Source: Anaerobiospirillum thomasii (lineage in GTDB: Bacteria > Pseudomonadota > Gammaproteobacteria > Enterobacterales > Succinivibrionaceae). Taken from it: a DNA stretch of 64,000 bases. Location: positions 1 to 64,000 of the forward strand of contig NZ_UAPU01000007.1 of the NCBI RefSeq assembly GCF_900445255.1, written 5' to 3'. Below, piece after piece: positions 41,070 to 50,456 of the stretch (positions are counted from its first letter, which is position 1; the number at the start of each line of letters is the position of its first letter). Under the pieces are notes generated by a model. The model was not told where the DNA came from and did not search any database. It was given only the letters and a program-made list of their open reading frames with translations. Both the position numbers and the translations under genes were made by a program.

Positions 41070-42749
41070 CTATTTATCGGCGGCACTGCCTGTTTTAAAA
41101 CAGCCTTCAATCCACTTTTGTTCATTCTTTTTAAGATCTTTTTTTCTATCTTTGCTGTACGAGAGCAGATCTGAATAAAAATTATTTATAAACTGCGCAA
41201 ACATCTTGTTATCAGACAAGGCGCCTAATGACTCGCCTGCTGTACTTAACTGCTGTTTGACAAGAGGCAGATCATAGCTGCTCTGTGTCATTGCAATAAG
41301 TGATCCATAGGTGTCAGAGACCATCTTTAAATCCTGCACAAAGGCCTCATGCTGAGCCTTTGCCTTTTTATAACTCTCTTTATAGCTCTCATCCTTATCA
41401 GCCATGTCTTTTATAAGATCAAGTCTCTTTTTAGCTGTAACCTCACTCTTTTTATAGTCAGAGACTATAGAGCACATAAGAGCGCCTATTCTTATATTTG
41501 AGGCTATGGCTCTGTCACGCATCTCATCACGTGCAGCATTGGCCTTGACCATATCCTGCTTGAGGGCACTTAGCGCACTGCCCATGCTCTCAATCTGCTC
41601 ACTTAATGAGCTGTTGCGCTCTTTGAGCTTTGCAGATAAGGCCTTTTCATCCTTTAAATCCTTTTCACCCTTTAAAATAAGTTTTTTATTTTCATCAAGG
41701 GTCTTTTTATTGTTAGCAATTATCTTATCAAGACTTTCTACAGTCTTTAAATTACCGCCCCTGCTGTCCTTTTCATCTGAGTCATAACCTAATTTTTTAA
41801 TCTCGGCATTTAGAGCATCGGCACTTTGCAAAGATGAAATCACAGGCAAAGAGAGCACTAAACGTGTTGACATGTCACGCGATTTATTCTCCTTGCCCTT
41901 TATAAAAAAGGAACGCTCTTTTCTATAGGCACTGCTCATCTCATCTGCTGCAGTTAAAAAACTGCCGCCGCGCACTGTAAAGCCGCCACCCTGGCCATGC
42001 AGACGTCCTGTTCTTGTGGCATGAAACAAATCATGCATCATCTCATTGGCATTGCCAAAAAGATCGAACAGGCCAAGCACATTGCCCTTTCTGGTACCTA
42101 TAGGTGAGATTTTACCATTGGCAGACTCCACACCCTGATAGACAGCATAATCATTCAAACTACCCTCCATAGGAGGCAGCATGGCATCAAACTGTGCCTG
42201 TGAGCTTACAAGTCCGCCACGCACGGCAAATTCAAACTCACTGTCTGTAACCATACGCGCAAAGGCTGCAACGCCATCTGCTTTAGGGGCATCCTTGGCA
42301 TTTTGCAGATACAGTGAGTAATTGGCAGCTGCCCTTTGCGCATCAAAATAACTTATATTGACAGCAGGCATACGTCCCTTGACTGTAGCCTTGGGGCATT
42401 TTTCATCAGTTAAAACCTGATACTGCAATGCACTTAACTCATATTTGCCAAGCAGATAGTAATAACCTTTTTTATCCTTAAATGAGCCCTGCACATAGCG
42501 TGTATTTAAACTCTCAGAGATAAGATCGGTATTTTGCTCGCCTCCTGCTCTAAAGCTTTTATCCTTGATGCGCTCATTGTCATAGGAGGTATAGACTTTT
42601 CTAAACACCATTTTCATATCACATGGCATAGATACTACAACATCATCAGACAATGGCTTTGGATTGTAAAAGATCTCCTTTATCTGTGCAGCATTGGATA
42701 CTGAAGTATAAAGGGCTAAACAGGCTATAGATAACAGATACTTTTTCAT
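41070..42749 (-). CDS. Secreted formylglycine-generating-enzyme-like (SUMF1) protein with coiled coil
   Basis: The signal peptide (about 1-20) is followed by a SUMF1/FGE fold (about 60-310): INISYFDAQRAAANY, DSEFEFAVRGGL, GLFDLFGNANEM, GQGGGFTVRGGSF and TRLVLSLP. These match the FGE-sulfatase family (W-V-N-S-W-A-Y-C, LPTEAEWEYA, GLYDM-GNVWEW, RGGSW). The catalytic Cys of copper-dependent FGE enzymes is not evident, so it may be a binding protein. The C-terminal 230 residues form a coiled coil. It lies 4 bases after the ABC permease gene. Confidence 0.7.
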   Translation of the reverse strand: MKKYLLSIACLALYTSVSNAAQIKEIFYNPKPLSDDVVVSMPCDMKMVFRKVYTSYDNERIKDKSFRAGGEQNTDLISESLNTRYVQGSFKDKKGYYYLLGKYELSALQYQVLTDEKCPKATVKGRMPAVNISYFDAQRAAANYSLYLQNAKDAPKADGVAAFARMVTDSEFEFAVRGGLVSSQAQFDAMLPPMEGSLNDYAVYQGVESANGKISPIGTRKGNVLGLFDLFGNANEMMHDLFHATRTGRLHGQGGGFTVRGGSFLTAADEMSSAYRKERSFFIKGKENKSRDMSTRLVLSLPVISSLQSADALNAEIKKLGYDSDEKDSRGGNLKTVESLDKIIANNKKTLDENKKLILKGEKDLKDEKALSAKLKERNSSLSEQIESMGSALSALKQDMVKANAARDEMRDRAIASNIRIGALMCSIVSDYKKSEVTAKKRLDLIKDMADKDESYKESYKKAKAQHEAFVQDLKMVSDTYGSLIAMTQSSYDLPLVKQQLSTAGESLGALSDNKMFAQFINNFYSDLLSYSKDRKKDLKKNEQKWIEGCFKTGSAADK

Positions 42750-42752
42750 ACA

Positions 42753-43943
42753 TTAAATCTCACGTAGCTTATCTGCCACATTAAATCTGCCAAGCAGCAT
42801 AGAAAGGCACATCAAAGCTGAAAATACACTGACAGCAGCACACAGCACAAAGGCTATTGCAATATGCTCTGCAAGCAGTGTTGAAACTACACTGTCCTGA
42901 CCTAACTGCAATGCAAATCTCTGATTGAAAATAAAAGATCCTGACAGATACAAAAGCAGGGATAAAAGCATGCCGCACAGGCCTAAAATCAGATTTTCAT
43001 AGACAATCATGGTTTTGATCTGTCCCATGCTAAAGCCTGTAAGACGCATAAGGGCAATGGATTTCATCCTTCTTTTTATGGCGCCTGTATTAAAGCCTAT
43101 AAGCACTAAAAAGGCACAGAAGCTTGAGCATGAGGCTATAACTGTAAAGATAAAATCAAGCGTGCTCTTGATATTTTTAAGCCCCACTACCTCATGCACC
43201 TTGGAGTTTATATCATATCCCTGAGCCTCAAGATAGGAGACCAGGGCCTCAAGAGTATAGATATCCTTGCCATAGATTAAAGCCTTTTCATAATAGTGGC
43301 GCACAGGTGCCACTTTGGAGCCATCAGAGAAAATCTCTGGCTCATAGCCTGACTTGTAATCCTCAATGGCCAAAATTACTGGCAGTGACAGATAGATGGC
43401 ATCGCGCTTTTCATACTTGCTGTTGATAATGCCCCTGACTTTAAAGACAGCACGCTTTATCTGTGTGATACCCTCATTAAGCCTTGAGATCTGTACACTA
43501 AGACTGTCACCCTGTGCAAGTTTTAATCTTGTGGCTGCAGATGCTGAGACATAGACACTGTCATTTTGAAAGTTAGAATCAAGCTTTGACATTAAAAGTG
43601 TAGGATCGCCATAGCCACTGGCCTCGGCATTGACAGAAATGCGCTTGTTATCTTTAAATATAACCACAGAATTTGAAATATCACGGGTCTGCTCTATAAC
43701 AAAGGCCACATCATCTCTGTCTCTTATGCTTTTAAAAAAGGCCTCATCAAGCTGCGCGCCTGTTCTAAAGCTGATGCGCAGGGCATAAGGATCTGAAACA
43801 AGACTGTGCTGCATGGTGCTGACAATACCAAAGCGCAGCGAATAGAGCAACAGCAAAGGAGCAATAATGGCACAGACTGTAATGGCCGTACACAGTGACA
43901 TCCACCTGTCAAAGACAAGATCTCTTATGGCAAGTTTAAACAT
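42753..43943 (-). CDS. FtsX/MacB-type ABC transporter permease
   Basis: The 396-residue protein has one N-terminal transmembrane helix, a periplasmic domain of about 230 residues and three C-terminal helices, the FtsX/MacB/LolC topology. LALIRDLVFDRWMSL precedes the first helix, and IKRRMKSIALMRLTGFSMGQIKTM is the typical coupling region. ATG 43943 has AGGAGAG upstream and overlaps the ATPase gene end by 8 bases. It pairs with that ATPase as a lipoprotein-releasing or mechanotransmitting transporter. Confidence 0.8.
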   Translation of the reverse strand: MFKLAIRDLVFDRWMSLCTAITVCAIIAPLLLLYSLRFGIVSTMQHSLVSDPYALRISFRTGAQLDEAFFKSIRDRDDVAFVIEQTRDISNSVVIFKDNKRISVNAEASGYGDPTLLMSKLDSNFQNDSVYVSASAATRLKLAQGDSLSVQISRLNEGITQIKRAVFKVRGIINSKYEKRDAIYLSLPVILAIEDYKSGYEPEIFSDGSKVAPVRHYYEKALIYGKDIYTLEALVSYLEAQGYDINSKVHEVVGLKNIKSTLDFIFTVIASCSSFCAFLVLIGFNTGAIKRRMKSIALMRLTGFSMGQIKTMIVYENLILGLCGMLLSLLLYLSGSFIFNQRFALQLGQDSVVSTLLAEHIAIAFVLCAAVSVFSALMCLSMLLGRFNVADKLREI

Positions 43944-44652
43944 GTAATCTCTCCTGCATGGCAAAAGAGCAGATGCCATTTTCTATACCAAGATAGGAGC
44001 ATATGTCATAGTCATAGCGCTCTACACTGCTGTGATCATGTGTCACAACCACAGCTGCGCTGCTGCTTTTTTGCACTACCTCTTTGATAATGGCAAAAAG
44101 CTCAAGAGCATGCACAGGATCTAAAGCCGATGTGGGCTCATCTATTAACAAAAGCGCAGGCTCATGGGCAATAGATCGTATAAAAGAGGCACGCTGTCTT
44201 TGTCCTATGGACATTTCATGGGCCTTTTTAGCAACAAGATGACCAATATCAAGAGCAGCACACAATGCCATGGCCCTGTCCTGTAACTTATGTCTATACT
44301 CTTTATCCTTATCATGATGGGACAAATCTATCTGCACCTTTATATTCTGTTCTACAGATAAAAAAGGCAGCAGACCGTCTGTCTGCGGCATATAGCCAAA
44401 GGCCGTACGTCTTATACTGTCATAGGAGGCGCCCTTAAGGCTCAAAGCATCAAGACCTTTTATCTTAAAGCTTTTGGCTTTAAGGCTGTCATGTAAAAGA
44501 CCTATGCACTCAAGCAAAGTTGACTTGCCGCAGCCTGACTGTCCGGTAAGAGCCACCACATCGCCTGCCTTTAAAGACAGGCTGTCAAGATGCAGTGCAA
44601 AAACATCAGAGCGTCTGAAGCTCAAATCCTTTACATAAAGAGTATATTCCAT
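43936..44652 (-). CDS. LolD/MacB-type ABC transporter ATPase
   Basis: Walker A GQSGCGKSTLLE (about 37-48), Q-loop in YMPQTDGLLPF, signature SIGQRQRASFIRSI, Walker B LLLIDEPTSALDP, and H-loop VVTHDH mark a complete ABC ATPase of the LolD type. The signature is SIGQR instead of LSGGQ. With the overlapping permease gene it would form a four-subunit transporter (two ATPases, two permeases). Its location inside the srf locus suggests that it moves or powers a periplasmic component. Confidence 0.88.
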   Translation of the reverse strand: MEYTLYVKDLSFRRSDVFALHLDSLSLKAGDVVALTGQSGCGKSTLLECIGLLHDSLKAKSFKIKGLDALSLKGASYDSIRRTAFGYMPQTDGLLPFLSVEQNIKVQIDLSHHDKDKEYRHKLQDRAMALCAALDIGHLVAKKAHEMSIGQRQRASFIRSIAHEPALLLIDEPTSALDPVHALELFAIIKEVVQKSSSAAVVVTHDHSSVERYDYDICSYLGIENGICSFAMQERLHV

Positions 44653-44661
44653 ATAAAAATC

Positions 44662-46605
44662 CTATGGCAGATCTCTTAGCGGCACAGGATAAACCTTTTC
44701 ACGCTCTGAGGCGCCCTCTGATAAAGACACCCAGCGTCCATGATCGCCATCATAAATCTTATAATGCTCAAGCTTTGATGACAGATCGCGATAAATGCTG
44801 TCCTGCTCCTGTGGCGAGAGTGCATTCCAGGTATCCTCATCAATCTCGGCTATACGGCTCTTATATGGCAGTGCAGCAAGATACTCATCCATAAGACCCA
44901 TCTGTGTCAGATTTAAACTCTTATCCTTAACCTTATCAGGATCGCTGCCCATCTTGAGTGCCAGCTCACGCAGTGAGGCAAAGGAGTCAGCAGAGCCTAG
45001 CGATCTTTCATCTACAGCCATTTGTACCTGACTTACAAGATCATAAAGATCAGCAAGCTCCTTTCTTGTGAGCAGTACCACAGGCTCAACTACGGCTTTA
45101 CTGTGATCTACAAGATCTCTGTCAGCCATCCAGCCCTGAATGAAATCAGGAGCCTTGGTGCCAAGTTTGTCGCCTAAATAATAAAGCTGCATGGCATAAC
45201 CAAGCTTTGTAAGCTTTTTATCAAGCTCGCTGCTGTCGGCAATAGCGGCAGAGCCAGCTCCTACCTTACCATCTGAGGCCAGGCGCACCTGATTGGATAT
45301 AACCTCGGCAAAATGATCTATCTTTTTGCCAAACTCATCTACAGAGCCTGCATTTATAGACTCATAGAGCGTATCCTGAATGGCATTGTTATAGGAGAGC
45401 GTCTGGTACTGAGCCTTGGCCTTGGCATGGTTTTTCTTGCCGGCACTAGTTAAAAGATGCAGTGTGAAAATAGCTGTCTTTTTCTTTTCAGCCTCGGAGG
45501 CAATCTGTGCTGCATCTAAATGTGTAGTTGAGAGATCATTGCTGCCCTCAATGGCGCCAGCGTCGGTAATAAGCACAATATAGCGTCCACCGAACTCATC
45601 CCAGTTGACCTCATTTAAAGCCCTGGCAATACCGCTGTAGGCATCCTCATCAAAAAGCTTGGATGAAACGCTGGCCTGCTTTAAATCCTTTAGCTTTTCA
45701 TTAAACTCATCTACAGTCAAAGCATCGCCCGGCTTTAAAAAGGTTTTTGACTCATACTCAAGGGCAGGTACTGCCTTGGTATTTGATCTAAATGACACCA
45801 GACCAAACTGCACATAATCCTCAAGCCCTCTGTCCTTTAATTTAGAGACAATGGTATTGATGGCCATCTTGGTTCTGTCAATATATGGCTGCATGGAAAT
45901 TGAGGCATCTACCACAAAGACAATGCCGGCCTTAAAGGCTGTTATGGCAGAGCCTGCAGCACTGCCTGTGCCCTTGCCACCAGCACTTGCTAAAGTCTGT
46001 GACGCAGCGCTGCCATCTGCTGTAACTGAGGCTATTTTAAGCTCAAGTGCAGGTGAACCGTCGGCAAACATTGACTCTGAGCTGTCAAGTATTGGCAGCA
46101 GATAAAACTGCTTTGCAAAATTTACATAAGTTTCAGGCTCTGTGGCTATGACACCCTTGGCACTTTGACCTTTATAGACCTTCTCCTTTATAGGATCGAT
46201 AATGGCCTTTGGATCATCAAGATTCATAATCTCAGTTAAAGTGTCATATTTTTCAAAAATAATGGCTCTGTCTCGTGAGGCTGGATTGTTAAACAGCAGT
46301 GCTGTCTGTATCTTCCAGGGTACTGTACACTCCTCTAAAAGATAGCCTGCAATTTTACCTGTAGTATCAGGCCCTACTTTTACATAGCCACCCTCACGGC
46401 CATAGACGTAAAAACGTGAAAAAGCATCTACAGCGCTGCCGTTTTTACCATCGGCAGTCTGTGATAATTTACATGATGGAGTGGTAAGCACTCTTTGATA
46501 TAAACTTTTACTGCCATCCTGTAAAAGTGGCTTGTCATTGCAAGAGGCACTAAAGGATATGGCACAAAGTGAGCCCAAAGCTAAAGCTAAAAGTGTTTTT
46601 TTCAT
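44662..46605 (-). CDS. Secreted von Willebrand factor A protein with SH3-like N-terminus
   Basis: The signal peptide (MKKTLLALALGSLCAISFSA) is followed by an SH3b-like segment (FYVYGREGGYVKVGPDTTGKIAGY). A VWA domain spans about 235-430, with MIDAS DASIS (GIVFVVDASISMQPY) and later YIVLITDAGAI. The C-terminal 200 residues include a YLAALPYKSRIAEIDEDTW segment. ATG 46605 is preceded by AGGAAA and fits the signal peptide; longer frames overlap the upstream gene. It is probably periplasmic and could be the substrate or partner of the adjacent ABC transporter. Confidence 0.75.
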   Translation of the reverse strand: MKKTLLALALGSLCAISFSASCNDKPLLQDGSKSLYQRVLTTPSCKLSQTADGKNGSAVDAFSRFYVYGREGGYVKVGPDTTGKIAGYLLEECTVPWKIQTALLFNNPASRDRAIIFEKYDTLTEIMNLDDPKAIIDPIKEKVYKGQSAKGVIATEPETYVNFAKQFYLLPILDSSESMFADGSPALELKIASVTADGSAASQTLASAGGKGTGSAAGSAITAFKAGIVFVVDASISMQPYIDRTKMAINTIVSKLKDRGLEDYVQFGLVSFRSNTKAVPALEYESKTFLKPGDALTVDEFNEKLKDLKQASVSSKLFDEDAYSGIARALNEVNWDEFGGRYIVLITDAGAIEGSNDLSTTHLDAAQIASEAEKKKTAIFTLHLLTSAGKKNHAKAKAQYQTLSYNNAIQDTLYESINAGSVDEFGKKIDHFAEVISNQVRLASDGKVGAGSAAIADSSELDKKLTKLGYAMQLYYLGDKLGTKAPDFIQGWMADRDLVDHSKAVVEPVVLLTRKELADLYDLVSQVQMAVDERSLGSADSFASLRELALKMGSDPDKVKDKSLNLTQMGLMDEYLAALPYKSRIAEIDEDTWNALSPQEQDSIYRDLSSKLEHYKIYDGDHGRWVSLSEGASEREKVYPVPLRDLP

Positions 46606-46615
46606 ATTGTTTTTC

Positions 46616-47689
46616 CTACTGTTTTTCAAGTGCTCTGGCAATGTCATAATAATACATGGCAGCCTTGTCATCCTTGTTTAAACATGGCAGAGACAAAGAT
46701 GACTTGCTGTCATAAAACTGTGCCAGCTTAAAGGCAAAGGTAGGATCGCTCTTTTCATTTCTGGCTCTGTATAAAAGCACATTGACAGCACTTTCACATT
46801 TACTGTCAGCTACAGCCTGTTTGATAAAGCCAATAATCTCATCACGACTTCCCTCTTTGGCACATGTAGCTATAACAGAGCTGTCATAGCCAGAGTCCAC
46901 AGAGCATTTGCCTGTGGTACTTGGTGTCTGCACTACCACAGGCTCTACTGCCTGAGGCTTAGCATCTGCCTGTGTACCTGCTGTCTGCTGTTGTGCCTGT
47001 TCTGTCTGAGTTACCTGAGTATCTACCTGTGCTCCTTTAAAGAACAGAAAATAGATAATGGCCGCTATTAGCGCTAGAGCAAGAGTTGCAAGACCTGCAA
47101 TCAGTAAAATCTTGTTGCTGCCCTTACTTTGTGCCTGACTTTCATTTACAGGTGAACTTTGTGCTGCTGTCTTAAAAGAGGCATCGGCCGCCTGCCTGTT
47201 GTTGTCAACCTTTAAAGCTTGATCTTGTGTAGCTGTATTTTCTGTATTTTCTGTATTATCAGTATTGCTGTGAGTATCAACATACTCAGTACTAAAGTTT
47301 ACCTCTTTACCTAAAGCCTGATCTTTTGAAATGGCACCCTGCTTTAGACACTCAACCTTAATCTCGCGCTGATGACCTCTTATCATAAGATCAAAACTGT
47401 CATCACCTGACTCTAAAACAGACTGCACTATACTGCCAGGCAGCCTTGAGACCATAGCTCCTGAATCAAACTCTAAGTTTAATTTGTAATATCTGTCATT
47501 AATCTCATCAGGTACAGGCCAGTTAGGTATAAGCTCATTACCATGGCGTCTGTATAGTTTAATTAAAATTTCACGACCACGATCTGTCATAGGACAGTCA
47601 TTAAGACCGCGGCCTTTTAAAAACAGTACCACGCCCTTGGTGCCATGATTTTTTATCGAGGCGTCAAAACTCTCAAAACTGTCGCTCAT
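46616..47689 (-). CDS. Single-pass membrane protein of the srf locus
   Basis: The 357-residue protein has a cytoplasmic N-terminal domain (FDASIKNHGTKGVVLFLKGRGLNDCPMT, then a Q/N-rich linker), one transmembrane helix (about 193-218, ILLIAGLATLALALIAAIIYFLFF), a Gln/Thr-rich periplasmic linker and a Cys-rich C-terminal domain (TTGKCSVDSGYDSSVIATC, then CESAVNVLLYRARNE and SLSEL1-like helices). It lies 3 bases after srfC. The topology, cytoplasm to periplasm, parallels the SrfA-like protein. No named family is recognised. Confidence 0.55.
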   Translation of the reverse strand: MSDSFESFDASIKNHGTKGVVLFLKGRGLNDCPMTDRGREILIKLYRRHGNELIPNWPVPDEINDRYYKLNLEFDSGAMVSRLPGSIVQSVLESGDDSFDLMIRGHQREIKVECLKQGAISKDQALGKEVNFSTEYVDTHSNTDNTENTENTATQDQALKVDNNRQAADASFKTAAQSSPVNESQAQSKGSNKILLIAGLATLALALIAAIIYFLFFKGAQVDTQVTQTEQAQQQTAGTQADAKPQAVEPVVVQTPSTTGKCSVDSGYDSSVIATCAKEGSRDEIIGFIKQAVADSKCESAVNVLLYRARNEKSDPTFAFKLAQFYDSKSSLSLPCLNKDDKAAMYYYDIARALEKQ

Positions 47690-47692
47690 AAA

Positions 47693-50446
47693 TTATTCCT
47701 TTAAACTCTCAAGTCCATCAATAATGGCACATAACTGCTCATTACGCTCCCTGTCAAAGACACCTGTAGAGGCGGCACTTTTTATCTCCTCAAACATACA
47801 GATAAAATTGGACATATTATCTGCCACATACATAAATGCATAATCCTCTTTATCTATACTGTCATCGGTTTTTACCAGATCATATTCACACACTGCCCTG
47901 CCTATATGATAACCTGCTGTATCTAAAGGCACAGCCTGACTTAAAGGACTTATATAGCACAGATCACTATGATGCTTTAGCTCAAAATAGCGCATCAGGG
48001 CTACATCATTCATTAAGAACAGACCATATGAGGCAAAAAACTCAGATATAAAATCAAGAGCAAAGCCTACATACAAAGCCTTTGGCACATCACGTGTGGC
48101 TCCTGCCACACGGCCTTTGGACAGACGCTCTGACAGAGCATTTTGTAGATTGATACGCTCTGATGTAAGCATATCCTTTAAAGCCATGGCATAAAGCGTA
48201 AAGACATTGCCTATATCTTTTATAAGTGTCTGTCTGTCCTTTAAAACACCATTTGCAAAAAGATATGGATAGATATCCTCTGTTATTTCCTCTTTGACAG
48301 AGAGTATGCCCTCTGCCACAAAGGAGGACATAAAGGCGCACAAAGAGCCGCTGTGCAGGCTGTCAACCTTGTTTATAAGCAGCTTGACAAGAGCCGTGGC
48401 AAAGCTTCTCTCTACAATGTTGCTTTGAAAACTTGCATTGTAGCAGCTCTCAATTTCCCCATAGTCAGGCTCAAGACGCTCTTTTAGTACATATAAAAAA
48501 GGACAGGCCTGATTTAACTGTATAAATTTATAGGCAAGTGACATGGCGCTCTCACGGGCTTTTTTTCTGCCCTCTGCCCCATCGCGCATGGCAAAGGCAC
48601 TCAAAGGCTCAAGTGCCTCTATATCTGCTAAAAGTCTGTCACTAAAGGCTTTAGTACGATTACTGTCTGATCCATGCTCTTTTAAGATAGCATCGGCAAG
48701 ATAACCCACACCGCCATCAGGTTTTACAAGCTCAATAAAGGCCGTCTGAGGATTTTTTACTCTTTTTACAAAGGTTGAGTTGTTATTTAGATAATCATCA
48801 ACCACTCTGTTAAAGTTATCCCTGTGCTCCTCTTTGACTCCATTGTCATCAAGATAGCAGGTCTGAGAGGTATACTCAGGATTGCGCGCAATATAGAAAT
48901 TGTTAAACTCATCGCCCATGCCGGCAAAGTTTGACATAAAGTTTTCGGCCTTGAAGTCATCTAAAATGGCATCAAGCTTTGACTTGGTATCAGGATTGTT
49001 GCCCTTGCCAAGATTGTTTACAATCTGCGTCTGTATGGCATCATCAAATTTGGTAAAGACACCTATAAGAGTGTTTTTAGCTCTGGCTCTTTGCTCTGCA
49101 CTGGCGCCTATATTCATAGTGACATATTTTCTGACCATAGATGGCAGAGTTCTGACCTCCTGATTTGGCTTATTGGCGGCCATACAGTATAAAAGTACTT
49201 CAAATTCACCGCGGTCACAGTATCTGTCAAATAAATAGGCCACCTTGCCGCGTCTGAACTTTTCATTTAAAACCTTGCCAACAAGAGAGTCCTTGTTGGT
49301 GCTAAATGAGGCAATAGCCTTTAGATCAAAAGCCTCATCCTCCTCTTTGAGAGCCAGCTGTGAGCTTTGCTCGCGCGATCTGGCACCAGGCAGGTCAAGC
49401 ACATCAAAGGTATCAGTGTATTTGCTCTTATCAAGTGGATTTAGTACAAATTCACAGATTAAAGCAGCAAGAGCTGCAAATTCAAGCTCACGCACACAGC
49501 TGCCATCAGCACCTACACAGACACTGACCTTCTCCTTGCTCTCCATAATACCCTCAAGAGCATCAACCTTGATGATATTATTATCCCTCTGCTTCATATG
49601 CTCTGCTTTATCATCAATAACAAAGACTGTAGGAGAGGCAAAGACTTCACGGGCATAATCAACCAAGGAGAGCTGCTGTATAAGACGCTCATAAAGTGCA
49701 CTTATAACCTTGAGTCTGTCCCACAGTAGCGAGAAATAAAAGGCTCTGCCCTTTATATTCATCGATGGCAGATTATTGATGCCATAGACAATATAAGGAT
49801 GATCAAAGCTCATAGCGTTAAGTCTGCCTGATGAGCTCTCCTTTATATAATCAAAAAGCGCATAGATATCCTCTGTTGTCAGGACACATGGCTTTTCATC
49901 TGTAGCAAAATCCCTATACTCTGCCCTGTCACACTCTTTAAGATGTGAGGTAAAGTCAATAGAATGAAAATCAAAGGTTATGGTCTTTGGATCATAATCC
50001 TGAAAGAAAGAATTAATAAGAACTTTGACAATTTCAGCCTCATTAAACAGTCTAAAGAGTACAGGATAACCTTTAGGTGCCGCATAGGCCTTTGAGGTAA
50101 AGCGTGTCACAAAGGCCGAGGACTCAGCACCGCCACCTGGCGGATTTATATTGTGTAAAAATGAGAATACTCTGTCATCCCACTTTAAATTAAGATCATC
50201 AACCCCATCACCTACAAGCTTTGAGACTAAATAGCTTTTACCTGCCTGAGACTCGCCAAAAACGCCTATAGTTTTGTTATTGTGCAGCACACTGTCATAG
50301 GCGCTGGCCTTATTGGTAAGTTTTGAGGCCATATATATAAATTCATAGGCCCTGCTCTTTAATCTCTCATCAGCCTCATAATTGCTCTTTATAAAATCTA
50401 TGGCATCATGTGCAGCCTGTGCAACTGTATGTAACTTACTTTCCAT
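47693..50446 (-). CDS. srfC: SrfC-like P-loop (GTPase-like) protein
   Basis: The 917-residue protein has a P-loop GFGESQAGKSYLVSKL (about 59-72), a switch II-like DVLDLPGARSR (about 346-355) and a G4-like GVFTKFDD (about 464-470), consistent with a large dynamin/GTPase-like NTPase. This matches proteins called SrfC, first noted as SsrB-regulated in Salmonella. It follows srfB with a 10-base gap; ATG 50446 is chosen because AGAGAG precedes it, while an in-frame TTG earlier lies before the srfB stop. The mechanism is unknown. Confidence 0.75.
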   Translation of the reverse strand: MESKLHTVAQAAHDAIDFIKSNYEADERLKSRAYEFIYMASKLTNKASAYDSVLHNNKTIGVFGESQAGKSYLVSKLVGDGVDDLNLKWDDRVFSFLHNINPPGGGAESSAFVTRFTSKAYAAPKGYPVLFRLFNEAEIVKVLINSFFQDYDPKTITFDFHSIDFTSHLKECDRAEYRDFATDEKPCVLTTEDIYALFDYIKESSSGRLNAMSFDHPYIVYGINNLPSMNIKGRAFYFSLLWDRLKVISALYERLIQQLSLVDYAREVFASPTVFVIDDKAEHMKQRDNNIIKVDALEGIMESKEKVSVCVGADGSCVRELEFAALAALICEFVLNPLDKSKYTDTFDVLDLPGARSREQSSQLALKEEDEAFDLKAIASFSTNKDSLVGKVLNEKFRRGKVAYLFDRYCDRGEFEVLLYCMAANKPNQEVRTLPSMVRKYVTMNIGASAEQRARAKNTLIGVFTKFDDAIQTQIVNNLGKGNNPDTKSKLDAILDDFKAENFMSNFAGMGDEFNNFYIARNPEYTSQTCYLDDNGVKEEHRDNFNRVVDDYLNNNSTFVKRVKNPQTAFIELVKPDGGVGYLADAILKEHGSDSNRTKAFSDRLLADIEALEPLSAFAMRDGAEGRKKARESAMSLAYKFIQLNQACPFLYVLKERLEPDYGEIESCYNASFQSNIVERSFATALVKLLINKVDSLHSGSLCAFMSSFVAEGILSVKEEITEDIYPYLFANGVLKDRQTLIKDIGNVFTLYAMALKDMLTSERINLQNALSERLSKGRVAGATRDVPKALYVGFALDFISEFFASYGLFLMNDVALMRYFELKHHSDLCYISPLSQAVPLDTAGYHIGRAVCEYDLVKTDDSIDKEDYAFMYVADNMSNFICMFEEIKSAASTGVFDRERNEQLCAIIDGLESLKE

Positions 50447-50456
50447 AAAAAACTCT

